Below, piece after piece: positions 33,293 through 42,252 of a stretch of 64,000 nt of DNA. Each line of letters opens with the position of its first letter. Position 1 is the first letter of the stretch. Origin of the DNA: CAJBVG01 sp943371425. Its GTDB lineage: Bacteria > Bacteroidota > Bacteroidia > Sphingobacteriales > Sphingobacteriaceae. The notes under the pieces are model-generated. The model had not been told where the DNA came from. It saw nothing but the letters and a program-made list of their open reading frames with translations, and ran no database searches. Where the stretch lies: NCBI GenBank assembly GCA_943371425.1, contig CALRUR010000013.1:14398-78397 (forward strand), given 5' to 3'. The translations under genes and the position numbers were made by a program.

Positions 33293-34335
33293 TGAGCACA
33301 ATCCCCAGAGTTGCAGTAGTTGTATTAAATTATAATGGTGAAAAATTATTACCAGAATTTTTACCTTCTGTGTACAATAGCACCTACCCTAACCTTCGTT
33401 TAGTATTGGCAGATAATGCATCTACAGATGGCTCTTTAGAATGGGTTCGAACTAATTTACCAACTTTCGAAATTCTCAGAAATGAAGTTAACGGTGGATA
33501 TGCTGAAGGATACCAAAATATATTAACTAGAATTAAGGATGTAGATTATTACATATTATTGAATTCTGATGTAGAGGTTACAGAAAATTGGATAGAACCT
33601 GTAATTGAACTAATGGAAAACAATAAAGATATTGCCATTGCACAACCAAAAATACTAAGTTATTTGGATAAAAATAACTTCGAATATGCGGGTGCAGCTG
33701 GTGGTTATATCGACAGGTTTGGGTACCCATTTTGCAAAGGAAGAATTTTTGATACCGTTGAAAAAGACGAACATCAATACAATGAAAACACTGAAATATT
33801 TTGGGCCAGTGGCGCTGCTATGTTTATAAAGGCAGATCTTTACCATAAAGCCGGCGGACTGGATGTAGATTTTTTTGCACACATGGAAGAGATTGATTTA
33901 TGTTGGAGAATTAAGAACATGGGCTATAAAGTTTATAGTTGTAATACCTCAATAGTTTACCATTTAGGTGGCGCAACTTTGCATGAAACTAGCCCACATA
34001 AAACCTATTTAAATTTTAGAAATAGCTTAATTACATTAAGAAAAAACCTAGCGCTACATAAATCATTTAGCATTATATTTATAAGACATGTGCTTGATTT
34101 AATACAATGGTGTAGGTTTATGTTAGCTGGCAAATTTAAACATGCCTTTGCTATAAATAGAGCACATTATGATTTTTTAATTACTCAAATTACTTGGTAT
34201 CATAAACGAAAAAAGTTATTAAAACTCTTCAAATCGCCAAATAATACAGGTATCTACAATAGAAGTATTGTATTTGATTATTTTCTGCTCAGAAAAAAAA
34301 CATTTAAGGACCTCGACCCTAAAAAGTTCGATTAA
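33292..34335 (+). CDS. family 2 glycosyltransferase
   Basis: GT-A glycosyltransferase of 347 residues, probably cytoplasmic or membrane-associated. It has VAVVVLNYNGEKLL at the start, DNASTDGS, the LNSDVEV metal-binding region, WASGAAMFIK and the acceptor-side HMEEIDLCWRIKNMGY. It resembles rhamnosyltransferase-like enzymes. The acceptor is unknown; the adjacent acyltransferase suggests envelope glycolipid. It converges on aroQ, sharing the TTAA stop overlap at 34332-34335. Confidence 0.92.
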   Translation: MSTIPRVAVVVLNYNGEKLLPEFLPSVYNSTYPNLRLVLADNASTDGSLEWVRTNLPTFEILRNEVNGGYAEGYQNILTRIKDVDYYILLNSDVEVTENWIEPVIELMENNKDIAIAQPKILSYLDKNNFEYAGAAGGYIDRFGYPFCKGRIFDTVEKDEHQYNENTEIFWASGAAMFIKADLYHKAGGLDVDFFAHMEEIDLCWRIKNMGYKVYSCNTSIVYHLGGATLHETSPHKTYLNFRNSLITLRKNLALHKSFSIIFIRHVLDLIQWCRFMLAGKFKHAFAINRAHYDFLITQITWYHKRKKLLKLFKSPNNTGIYNRSIVFDYFLLRKKTFKDLDPKKFD

Positions 34336-34754
34336 CAGAAATAATTTAAGGCAAGTTCATAAGAACCTAATCCAAACCCACTAATTGTACCTTTACATTT
34401 TGCACTTATTAAGGTATAATGCCTAAAATTTTCGCGAGCATAAATATTTGATATATGCACTTCAATACATTCTGTTTCAATAGCAGCTACAGCATCTGCA
34501 ATGGCTAGAGAGGTATGACCATAGGCTCCAGGATTAAGGATAATACCATCAAAATTTACATTCGCAGTTTGTATTTGTTGAATAATTTCCCCTTCATCAT
34601 TAGATTGAAAATGGTGGATTTCTAGGTTTGTGAATTTTAACTTAACAGAATTTAAATATTCTTCGAATGATTTTTCTCCGTATATTGTGGTCTCTCGTTT
34701 ACCTATTAAATTAAGATTTGGACCGTTAATTATAATTACTTTTTTAGTAGACAT
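34332..34754 (-). CDS. aroQ: type II 3-dehydroquinate dehydratase
   Basis: Shikimate-pathway enzyme converting 3-dehydroquinate to 3-dehydroshikimate. It has 140 residues from the Met at 34754, in line with the family; six upstream codons are open. The motifs GPNLNLIGKRE, with catalytic Tyr25 just after, then NPGAYGHTS and HISNIYARENFRH are all present. Its start codon shares two bases with that of the divergent xerD gene, and its stop shares TTAA with the glycosyltransferase. Confidence 0.95.
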   Translation of the reverse strand: MSTKKVIIINGPNLNLIGKRETTIYGEKSFEEYLNSVKLKFTNLEIHHFQSNDEGEIIQQIQTANVNFDGIILNPGAYGHTSLAIADAVAAIETECIEVHISNIYARENFRHYTLISAKCKGTISGFGLGSYELALNYFC

Positions 34755-35676
34755 GGATTGGAATTCAAGCATTAAAGGTTTTAAATCATATTTAAAGTTA
34801 GAACGTTCGCTTTCGAAGAATTCTATTGATGCTTACATTCATGATGTTGACAAACTTCATCAATACTTTGTTTACATCAAACAAAATACTTCTCCGGCAA
34901 ATGTTGAATCCAAAGATATAAAAGAATTTCTGGTATGGATAAATGAACTTGGAATGACGGCAAGTTCGCAAGCCAGGGTATTATCGGGCATTAAAGCATA
35001 TTACAAATACTTAATGCTTGAAGACATTCTAAAAATAGACCCCTCTGCCCTTGTAGATACTCCAAAATTAGGCCGTAAATTACCAGATACATTGAGTTTA
35101 GACGAGATTAACATCATGCTCGATTCAATTGATGTTAGCACCCCTGAGGGTGTTCGGAATAAAGCGATATTGGAAACTTTATATGCATGTGGCCTAAGAG
35201 TAACCGAATTAGTGAATTTAAAAATATCGGACATTTATTTCGAGATTGATTTTTTGAAAGTAACTGGGAAAGGAAATAAAGAACGTTTTGTACCCCTAGG
35301 CAGCTCTGCCAAAAAGTTCATTAAAATCTATCAAAATGATATTAGAGTTCATCTTAGTATAAAAAAAGGCGAAGAAGATTTATTGTTTTTAAATCGCCGA
35401 GGCAGTCGTTTATCTAGGGTAATGATTTTTAATATTATTAAACAAACTGCAAGCATTGCCAATATACGTAAGAGCATTAGTCCGCATACCTTTCGCCATT
35501 CATTTGCTACACATTTAGTAGAAGGTGGCGCAGATTTGCGTGCCGTACAAGAAATGCTTGGACACGAATCTATCACCACTACCGAAATTTATACTCATTT
35601 AGATCGTAATTACTTAAAAGAAACGATTTTTAGTTTCCACCCTCGTTCAAAAAACAAAAAAAAAGTAAAAGTTTAA
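34753..35676 (+). CDS. xerD: tyrosine recombinase XerD-type
   Basis: It has 307 residues from the ATG at 34753 (MDWNSSIKGF). The N-terminal SAM-like core-binding domain is followed by the catalytic domain with Arg149, Lys173, His245, Arg248, His271 and nucleophile Tyr280, the full integrase set. It resolves chromosome dimers with XerC and FtsK in known systems. The housekeeping setting argues against a mobile-element integrase. Confidence 0.92.
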   Translation: MDWNSSIKGFKSYLKLERSLSKNSIDAYIHDVDKLHQYFVYIKQNTSPANVESKDIKEFLVWINELGMTASSQARVLSGIKAYYKYLMLEDILKIDPSALVDTPKLGRKLPDTLSLDEINIMLDSIDVSTPEGVRNKAILETLYACGLRVTELVNLKISDIYFEIDFLKVTGKGNKERFVPLGSSAKKFIKIYQNDIRVHLSIKKGEEDLLFLNRRGSRLSRVMIFNIIKQTASIANIRKSISPHTFRHSFATHLVEGGADLRAVQEMLGHESITTTEIYTHLDRNYLKETIFSFHPRSKNKKKVKV

Positions 35677-36542
35677 TTTCGCTTAATAGCTTTTAGCATT
35701 CTTGCTTTTCCTCTTATATCATTACGTATTTCGGGCGTATGCCATGTATTTTCTGAAAACAATTTTCGAGTTTCGGTAGCATACGATTCATTAATTTCAA
35801 AATATAAAACACCCATTGCATTAAGTTGCTGCTCTGCAATTTTTACAATACGTTTATAAAACAAAAGAGGATCGTCATTTGGTACAAACAATGCTAAACT
35901 AGGCTCATAATCGAGCACATTTTTACGCATTTGCAATTTCTCGCTTTCTAAAACATATGGTGGGTTGCTTACAAGCACATCAAATATTGAAGGTAACTCT
36001 TCATTCAATATATTTGATTGATGTGGATGTATTTCTAATTGATTGTGAATTGAATTTTTAACCGCTATATCTAATGCTGCTTTGGATACATCAAAAGCAT
36101 GAACATTTGCTTGAGGTAATAATTTTTTAAGACTAATTGCTATACATCCTGAGCCTGTGCCAATATCCGCAATTCTAATATCCTTCTGTTTTTTATGATC
36201 ATCAACTATCCATTGTACAAGCTCCTCTGTTTCGGGGCGAGGAATTAAAACACTTTCGTTTACATAAAACTTTATTCCCATAAACTCTTCAAAACCCAAA
36301 ATATATTGAACGGGCTTATGTTGGTTTAATAAATAGGCAATTTGGTCTAACTGCTCAAACAAAGGTGCTGGTAGCAGTTCGTTTTCATTTAAAATTAGTT
36401 TGATGGTGTCATACCCCAACACTTCTTTAAATACCATCTGACTAATACTTCTGGCTTCCTCGGCATCGTAGGTAGCTCCTATAAGAAGTTGAAAATGCTG
36501 AAACGACTCTCTAACTGTTTTGGTTCTTGAAAACATATTCAA
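35673..36542 (-). CDS. prmC: peptide chain release factor N5-glutamine methyltransferase
   Basis: S-adenosylmethionine-dependent enzyme that methylates the GGQ glutamine of release factors. It has 289 residues with an N-terminal helical domain, IPRPETEELVQW, the SAM loop ADIGTGSGC (about 125-133) and the NPPY motif at 193-196. It shares the TTAA stop overlap with xerD and is divergent from ribD. Confidence 0.95.
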   Translation of the reverse strand: MNMFSRTKTVRESFQHFQLLIGATYDAEEARSISQMVFKEVLGYDTIKLILNENELLPAPLFEQLDQIAYLLNQHKPVQYILGFEEFMGIKFYVNESVLIPRPETEELVQWIVDDHKKQKDIRIADIGTGSGCIAISLKKLLPQANVHAFDVSKAALDIAVKNSIHNQLEIHPHQSNILNEELPSIFDVLVSNPPYVLESEKLQMRKNVLDYEPSLALFVPNDDPLLFYKRIVKIAEQQLNAMGVLYFEINESYATETRKLFSENTWHTPEIRNDIRGKARMLKAIKRN

Positions 36543-36571
36543 AACTAAAATAATTAATTTATTTTTACGCT

Positions 36572-37615
36572 ATGAATACAGACGAATTATACATGAGGCG
36601 TTGTTTTGAGTTGGCCCAACAAGGCTTAGGTAAAGTACAACCTAACCCCATGGTAGGAGCTGTTATTGTATATGATGGTAACATTATTGGAGAAGGGTAT
36701 CACGAAGAATATGGCAAAGCACACGCTGAAGTAAATGCAATACAACAAGTATTAACAAATTTTTCGAATGCTTCCAAAATACTAACAAAATCTACACTTT
36801 ACGTAAATCTAGAACCATGCGCACACACGGGCAAAACACCACCTTGTGCAGATCTAATTATTAAACATGGTATACCCAAAGTGGTAATTTCTAACATAGA
36901 CCCCTTTGGTTCTGTAAACGGTAAAGGTGTTGATCGTTTAAAAAATGCAGGAGTAGATGTAAAAATAAATGTATTAAAGGAGGAAGGTTACGAAATAAAT
37001 AAACGATTTTTTACTTACCATACACTGCAACGCCCTTATGTAATTTTAAAATGGGCAGAATCTAAGGATGGCTATATTAGTATTGCTGAAAATACACGCA
37101 GTAATATTAGCGGTGCCGAGGCTCGCAAACTTAACCACAAATGGCGATCAGAAGAACAAGCTATATTAGTGGGTACAAAAACAGTACAAGTTGATAATCC
37201 GATTTTAACCGTACGCGATTGGGTGGGTAAAAACCCAGTACGTGTAATAATTGATAAGGATTTAAAACTGGCCAAAGAGTTAAATATTTTTAATACCGAC
37301 TCTAAAACAATCATTTTTAATAATCATAAAACAGAGTTAGATGGCAATATACAGTTTGTACAAATTGATTTTTATGGTTTAGTGCCTCAGTTTATTTTAT
37401 TTCAGCTGTATTTAATGGAAATACAATCTTTAATTATTGAAGGCGGAGCCTACACTATTAACGAATTTGTACAATTTGGTTTATGGGATGAAGTGCGCAT
37501 GTATAAATCGAAAAGCAATTTAGGTCAAGGTATTAAAGCTCCTATTTCTGAAGGCCGTTTATTTTCTAAACAAGATTTAGGAGATGACGAACTATTTATT
37601 TATCATCGTGTATGA
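36572..37615 (+). CDS. ribD: bifunctional riboflavin biosynthesis deaminase/reductase
   Basis: It has 347 residues. The N-terminal zinc deaminase domain has HAE (51-53) and PCAHTGKTPPCADLI (82 onward). The C-terminal reductase domain begins near RPYVILKWAESKDGYI, with the NPILTVRDW region. It performs the second and third steps of riboflavin synthesis. Its TGA overlaps the next start (ATGA), so it leads a ribD-EamA-yigZ operon. Confidence 0.96.
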   Translation: MNTDELYMRRCFELAQQGLGKVQPNPMVGAVIVYDGNIIGEGYHEEYGKAHAEVNAIQQVLTNFSNASKILTKSTLYVNLEPCAHTGKTPPCADLIIKHGIPKVVISNIDPFGSVNGKGVDRLKNAGVDVKINVLKEEGYEINKRFFTYHTLQRPYVILKWAESKDGYISIAENTRSNISGAEARKLNHKWRSEEQAILVGTKTVQVDNPILTVRDWVGKNPVRVIIDKDLKLAKELNIFNTDSKTIIFNNHKTELDGNIQFVQIDFYGLVPQFILFQLYLMEIQSLIIEGGAYTINEFVQFGLWDEVRMYKSKSNLGQGIKAPISEGRLFSKQDLGDDELFIYHRV

Positions 37616-38478
37616 CCTTAATTTTAATTTCCATTATTCTTTCGGGTTCTCTTATTATTTGTTTCAAAGTTTTCGAAAAATTTGAAATAAACAATTCGAA
37701 TGCCATTAGCATTAATTACCTGTTTGCGTCTGGCTCTGGCATTATAATGGGCTTTGATACCTTTAGCAGCACCAATGTTTTTTTAGCAGATTGGTTCCCT
37801 TATACCTTATTATTCGGGTTAATGTTTATTAGCACCTTTAATTTGGTTGCCTATGGTGTAAAAACGAGTGGCTTAATGGTTGTATCCATTGCACAAAAAA
37901 TGTCGCTTATTATACCATTAGCATTTAGTATTATTTATTATGATGAGAGCTCTGGGATACTAAAAATTACAGGCATTTTATTGGCATTAATAGCCATTTA
38001 TTTTAGTTCAAAAAAAGCGAAAGATAGTGCTGCTCCTATATCATGGAAAATACTATTAATACCCGTATTTATATTTATTGGTAGCGGTGTGGTTGATATA
38101 AGTATTAAAGTTTCTCAAGAATATTTTGGTGCACAAGCACCATTTTCTGTAATACTGGCTTGTATTTTTGGCTCTGCAGGAGTTATTGGTTTAGTACAAA
38201 AAATAATTCAACGTAGTAAAATACAACTTAAAGATTTTATTGGTGGAATGTGTTTAGGATTATTAAACTTTTTCTCAACATATTTTTTAATGAAAGCTTT
38301 AAGTAGCGATGCACTCGAAAGTTCTTTTGTGTTTGCTATAAATAACATCGGTATTATATTATTTAACTCGATGATTGCAGCAGCTGTATTTAGAGAGCAA
38401 ATTACCAAAACTAATACCTACGGCATCATACTAGCCTTAGTTTCTATATTTATAATTTACCTTTCTAATGTTATTTGA
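37612..38478 (+). CDS. EamA-family (drug/metabolite) transporter
   Basis: It has 288 residues and about ten hydrophobic helices in two repeated halves, each ending in the EamA-type closing segment (ILKITGILLALIAIYFSS; TNTYGIILALVSIFIIY). The substrate is unknown. Being locked between ribD and yigZ by overlaps of 4 and 11 bases suggests export or uptake linked to central metabolism, but nothing more specific can be said. Confidence 0.8.
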   Translation: MTLILISIILSGSLIICFKVFEKFEINNSNAISINYLFASGSGIIMGFDTFSSTNVFLADWFPYTLLFGLMFISTFNLVAYGVKTSGLMVVSIAQKMSLIIPLAFSIIYYDESSGILKITGILLALIAIYFSSKKAKDSAAPISWKILLIPVFIFIGSGVVDISIKVSQEYFGAQAPFSVILACIFGSAGVIGLVQKIIQRSKIQLKDFIGGMCLGLLNFFSTYFLMKALSSDALESSFVFAINNIGIILFNSMIAAAVFREQITKTNTYGIILALVSIFIIYLSNVI

Positions 38479-39079
38479 TTCAGATTATAAAACAGTAAGT
38501 AAAACTACTGAAGGTATTTTTAAAGAAAAGGGTAGTAAATTTATTGCACTTTGTAAACCTATTTTAACTGTGGATGAATTCAAAAATTGGCTATCAGAAA
38601 TTAAAGCGAGTTATACCGGTGCTGTGCATTATTGTTATGCTTACAGAATTGGTTACGATAAACAACTGTATAGAATTAACGATGATGGAGAACCTTCTGG
38701 TAGTGCAGGCCGACCCATTTACAACCTAATACAATCTAATGACTTAACAAATATTGGGATTGTGGTGGTTCGGTATTTTGGTGGAACTTTACTAGGTGTA
38801 CCTGGTTTAATTAATGCTTACAAACAATCGAGCCAGGAAGCGCTTCTTCAGAATGAAATAATTACAAAATCGGTTTTAGAAAAGGTAAGCATAAGCTTTG
38901 CTTATGAAAAAATAAACGAGGCGATGCGAGTGATTAAAGAACATCAATTAAAAATACTAAAACAAGAAAGCGATTTAGAATATTATTTAGAAATTGAAGT
39001 GCCCATAAAAAATGCCGAACGAGTTCGTTCAGCATTTAATCTATTTAGTATTACCTATAAATATTTAGAAACCTATTAA
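38468..39079 (+). CDS. YigZ/IMPACT family protein
   Basis: It has 203 residues. The IMPACT domain shows KGSKFIALCKP, HYCYAYRIG and the signature DDGEPSGSAGRPI, followed by VVVRYFGGTLLGVPGLI, and a C-terminal ferredoxin-like DUF1949 region. YigZ-like proteins may act near translation or stress, but the activity is not established. It overlaps the transporter gene by 11 bases and shares TTAA stops with the universal stress gene. Confidence 0.93.
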   Translation: MLFDSDYKTVSKTTEGIFKEKGSKFIALCKPILTVDEFKNWLSEIKASYTGAVHYCYAYRIGYDKQLYRINDDGEPSGSAGRPIYNLIQSNDLTNIGIVVVRYFGGTLLGVPGLINAYKQSSQEALLQNEIITKSVLEKVSISFAYEKINEAMRVIKEHQLKILKQESDLEYYLEIEVPIKNAERVRSAFNLFSITYKYLETY

Positions 39080-39954
39080 TAAGGAGTTACAAATTCTGTT
39101 TCCCTTTCTTTTGGTCGCACACTTAATATTGGCACCCCAGATTCATTAATCATTTGTTGAGAATATGGGCCGGCTAAAAAACCAGAACTACTCTCCTGCT
39201 CTGTCATTATAATAATTAAATCTGCCTCTTTTTCTTTAGCATACTCTAAGGTAATGTTTGCTAAATTTTTCCCTGTTTTAAAGCCAAAAGTAGTGGTAAT
39301 TTTATCTTCTTTAATATAATCTTCTACTTGTTTGGTAACTACGCGAAGTCTATTCAAAATCATTTCATCACTCGAGGTAGAAACCCCCACCACATGTATA
39401 GTTGAATTAAATTGTTGAGCAATATACAATGCATCGTCTACTTTCTCTCTCGTATCTCTCGAACTATCCAGTGGTAAAATAATGTCTTTAATGCCTTTAT
39501 TTCCAGAATTTGCATGAATAGATAATACAGGGCATTTAGCTTGGTTTACTACTCTAAAAGTATTAGATCCACCAATAAAATTTTCGACACCCTTAGAGCC
39601 ATGTGTTCCCATACAAATTAAACCAGCAGTTATTTCTTTTGCATAATTTAATACTTGTATATAAACAGTGCCTTCTAAAAATTTTGTGGTTGTTTTTACC
39701 CCGTGTTTTGATTGGAATTCGTTGATATAGCTTTTAAATTGTGCTTCTACCACACTTATATCTTTTACTCCATCTTTAGGGTCTTTTTTAAAAATAGAGC
39801 TTATAAAGTTATTTACAGTGGCTGTTTCTTTAACATGCAATAAATGTATTTCAGATTTTAATGCTTTAGCAAGATAGAGAGCATGATCTAATGCTAATAT
39901 GGATGTTGGTGAGAGATCCATAGGAACTAGAATTTTATCAAATGTTCTGTGCAT
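39076..39954 (-). CDS. tandem universal stress protein
   Basis: It has 292 residues from MHRTFDKILVPMDLS (39954); sixteen upstream codons are open but hydrophobic and unlike Usp starts. Two Usp domains lie in tandem: the first with ILVPMDLSPTS, CMGTHGSKGVENFIGGSNT and CPVLSI, the second with ILPLDSSRDTREK, IIIMTEQ and a diverged nucleotide loop. Usp proteins respond to starvation and stress; the ligand here is unknown. Confidence 0.88.
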   Translation of the reverse strand: MHRTFDKILVPMDLSPTSILALDHALYLAKALKSEIHLLHVKETATVNNFISSIFKKDPKDGVKDISVVEAQFKSYINEFQSKHGVKTTTKFLEGTVYIQVLNYAKEITAGLICMGTHGSKGVENFIGGSNTFRVVNQAKCPVLSIHANSGNKGIKDIILPLDSSRDTREKVDDALYIAQQFNSTIHVVGVSTSSDEMILNRLRVVTKQVEDYIKEDKITTTFGFKTGKNLANITLEYAKEKEADLIIIMTEQESSSGFLAGPYSQQMINESGVPILSVRPKERETEFVTPY

Positions 39955-40048
39955 AATTGGTAGGCTTAAAAATGATTTAACGTAAGTTATGTAATAAAGC
40001 ATTAAAAAAAAAATAAATTGTTAATCTTGTATTCAACAAATTATTAAC

Positions 40049-40921
40049 ATGAAAATATTCCCTTCATCAGAATTAATATTAAATAAAGACGGCAGTGTAT
40101 ACCATTTACATTTGTTGCCTAACGATGTTGCCGACACAATTATTACTGTAGGCGACCCAGATAGAGTGGAATTAATTGCTAAACACCTAATTAATATTCG
40201 GATAAAAAAGAAAAATAGAGAGTTTTATACTATAACTGGCAGCTATAAAGGAAAAGAAATCTCTATAATCTCCACAGGCATTGGAACCGATAATATCGAT
40301 ATTGTATTTAATGAGTTGAATATTTTAAGTAAAATAGACCTACAACATCTAAAATACTTAGAGAACCCACGAAAATTTAACATTATTAGATTAGGCACAA
40401 GTGGTACACTTAGAGAGGATATAAATTTGGGTACCATGTTAATAACTGAATATGCAATAGGTTTAGAAGGCTTAATGAATTTTTATAAAATTCCATATAC
40501 CGAAATAGAAACAAGTTTAAACATTGAAGTAGAACAAAAAATTCAACATGCCTTCCCATTTTTAAAACCTTATACGGTTGGATCGTCTGAATTACTGCTA
40601 AATTTATTTAAGGAAGAAATGGTTTTAGGAATTACAGCAACATGCCAAGGCTTTTATCATCCACAAGGAAGATTTTTATGGTCGGAAAACAATACTTCTA
40701 TTTTAACTACCCTACGTGATGTAAATTATAAGGGAATGAAGGTTACAAATTTCGAAATGGAAACGGCTGGAATACTTGGTTTAGCTAGATATTTCGGGCA
40801 TGAAGCAAGTTCTATTTCTTTGATTTTAGCCAACAGAATAACAAATGAATTTATAGATAATGCTGAAACAAAAATGGAAGAAATGATTGACTATTGCTTA
40901 ACAAAAATATCAACGATATAA
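40049..40921 (+). CDS. nucleoside phosphorylase (uridine phosphorylase-like)
   Basis: PNP/UDP phosphorylase fold, 290 residues: ITVGDPDRVELIAK (32-45) binds phosphate, ISTGIGTDN and IRLGTSGTL follow, and the ribose-binding FEMETAGI lies near residue 236. It probably salvages uridine or purine nucleosides. It converges on mqnA with a 12-base overlap. Futalosine hydrolase has the same fold, so a link to the neighbouring menaquinone genes is possible but not favoured by the GDPDRV motif. Confidence 0.85.
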   Translation: MKIFPSSELILNKDGSVYHLHLLPNDVADTIITVGDPDRVELIAKHLINIRIKKKNREFYTITGSYKGKEISIISTGIGTDNIDIVFNELNILSKIDLQHLKYLENPRKFNIIRLGTSGTLREDINLGTMLITEYAIGLEGLMNFYKIPYTEIETSLNIEVEQKIQHAFPFLKPYTVGSSELLLNLFKEEMVLGITATCQGFYHPQGRFLWSENNTSILTTLRDVNYKGMKVTNFEMETAGILGLARYFGHEASSISLILANRITNEFIDNAETKMEEMIDYCLTKISTI

Positions 40922-41647
40922 AGCAGCTTTTTGCAAATACAATTCAATTGCCTTTCTTTTTTCATCATTTAAATTGTATTCAATTTTATTTTTCAGGTAG
41001 TCGTTCACATCAAAAAAGCTGAGCGTATTTTCGGAAATTACATCTTCTAAAAACAAAAAACCATCCTGCAATAATGTATTAAATTGTTGCAAAACTTCTT
41101 CTTCAATTTTTTTGTTTGATACCCATGCTGCAAATACAAAAGGTAAGCCAGTATAGGCTTTCCACTGTTCTGCTAAATCTAATTGAGTACTAAAAGTATT
41201 TATTTTATCAAACGTTCGATCGCCAATTAATACAAATGCTTCCCCTTCTTTTAAGCTTATTTCATCGAGGTTTTCATCGGTAAATACAACCTTAAGGTTC
41301 CAATATTCTGATGCTAAAATGATGCACAATAAATTAGAAGTACGAGAATGTTTATCTAAATAAATTTTATTGATAAGTGGAAGTTTTGTATTAGAAAATA
41401 GGAACACAGAATTTACAGCACCATCAGCAGAAATACAATAATTAGAAATAATGGTTGCATTGGCAATTTCAGGAATTACCGCAATTGGTATAAGTCCGAT
41501 ATCAACGGTGTTCTCTATAAGTTTTTGAGCGCAAAGTGAAGGAATATCAAGGCTTATATCAAATTGATGCTGGGCATTTGGAACTAAGCCTTTTATAAAA
41601 ACTTTAGAATTTAAATAAGATACTACTGAAACTTTTGTTTTAGACAT
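40910..41647 (-). CDS. mqnA: chorismate dehydratase (futalosine menaquinone pathway)
   Basis: It has 245 residues from MSKTKVSVVSYLNS (41647); an earlier in-frame start at 41692 lies deep in the upstream gene. It shows the periplasmic-binding-protein-like fold of MqnA/MqnD: SVVSYLNSKVF, VDIGLIPIAVIPEI, HSRTSNLLCIILASEYW, IGDRTF and GLPFVFAAW. MqnA removes water from chorismate at the start of the futalosine route. It overlaps the phosphatase gene by eight bases in the mqnE operon. Confidence 0.88.
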   Translation of the reverse strand: MSKTKVSVVSYLNSKVFIKGLVPNAQHQFDISLDIPSLCAQKLIENTVDIGLIPIAVIPEIANATIISNYCISADGAVNSVFLFSNTKLPLINKIYLDKHSRTSNLLCIILASEYWNLKVVFTDENLDEISLKEGEAFVLIGDRTFDKINTFSTQLDLAEQWKAYTGLPFVFAAWVSNKKIEEEVLQQFNTLLQDGFLFLEDVISENTLSFFDVNDYLKNKIEYNLNDEKRKAIELYLQKAALYR

Positions 41648-42251
41648 GGAAATGGTCTGTATTATTAAAATCAAGCATTTCAAATATACCATCTTTGTAT
41701 TTTAATCGGTACAATGAAACGTTTGAATGCGGAAAATTATCCATATTACTAAGTGGCAAATTTAAAAGCTGACAAAGTAATAATCGCATAGCTCTACCAT
41801 GCATACAAATTAATATTTTATTGAAATTTTGATGTTGTTCTATTAATTGTTGGAGTACTAAATTCTGACGCTGATTTACTTCAATTGGACTTTCGCCACC
41901 AGGAAATTTTAAATGTAAATGACCGTTCATCCAGTTTTTGGTTAATTGGTAGAATTCCTCTTTCATTTCTTTGGTAGCCTCTCTACCTTCATTTACTCCC
42001 CAATCTAATTCATCAAAACCATCTCTTTGCTCCCAAGGAATCCCTTTGTTTATAAAGGCATCAACCGTTTGGTGTGTACGTTTTAAGGTAGAAGTAATTA
42101 CTTTATCGAATTCTACATGGTGGTACGCTTTATAAAATTGCTGCGCTTGGTGTTTACCAATCTCATTTAAATCAGAATCCACTCCTCTGCCTTGCACAAT
42201 CCCTCGTTTATTAAAGTCTGTTTCTCCGTGACGGATGATGTATAGCTCCAT
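41640..42251 (-). CDS. histidine phosphatase family protein
   Basis: It has 203 residues. The RHG motif (IIRHGE, His8), then GRGVDSDLNEIGKHQA, SSTLKRTHQT-type residues (ITSTLKRTHQTVDAF) and CMHGRAMRLLL place it in the phosphoglycerate mutase-like phosphatase group. It sits one base after mqnE and overlaps mqnA by eight bases, which is unusual. It could dephosphorylate a pathway intermediate or be a bystander. Confidence 0.9.
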   Translation of the reverse strand: MELYIIRHGETDFNKRGIVQGRGVDSDLNEIGKHQAQQFYKAYHHVEFDKVITSTLKRTHQTVDAFINKGIPWEQRDGFDELDWGVNEGREATKEMKEEFYQLTKNWMNGHLHLKFPGGESPIEVNQRQNLVLQQLIEQHQNFNKILICMHGRAMRLLLCQLLNLPLSNMDNFPHSNVSLYRLKYKDGIFEMLDFNNTDHFHV

Positions 42252-42252
42252 A

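Noticed and set aside
34753..35676. Tyrosine recombinase as a mobile-element integrase
   Set aside because: The length, catalytic set and housekeeping neighbours fit XerD; no attachment repeats or cargo genes are visible.
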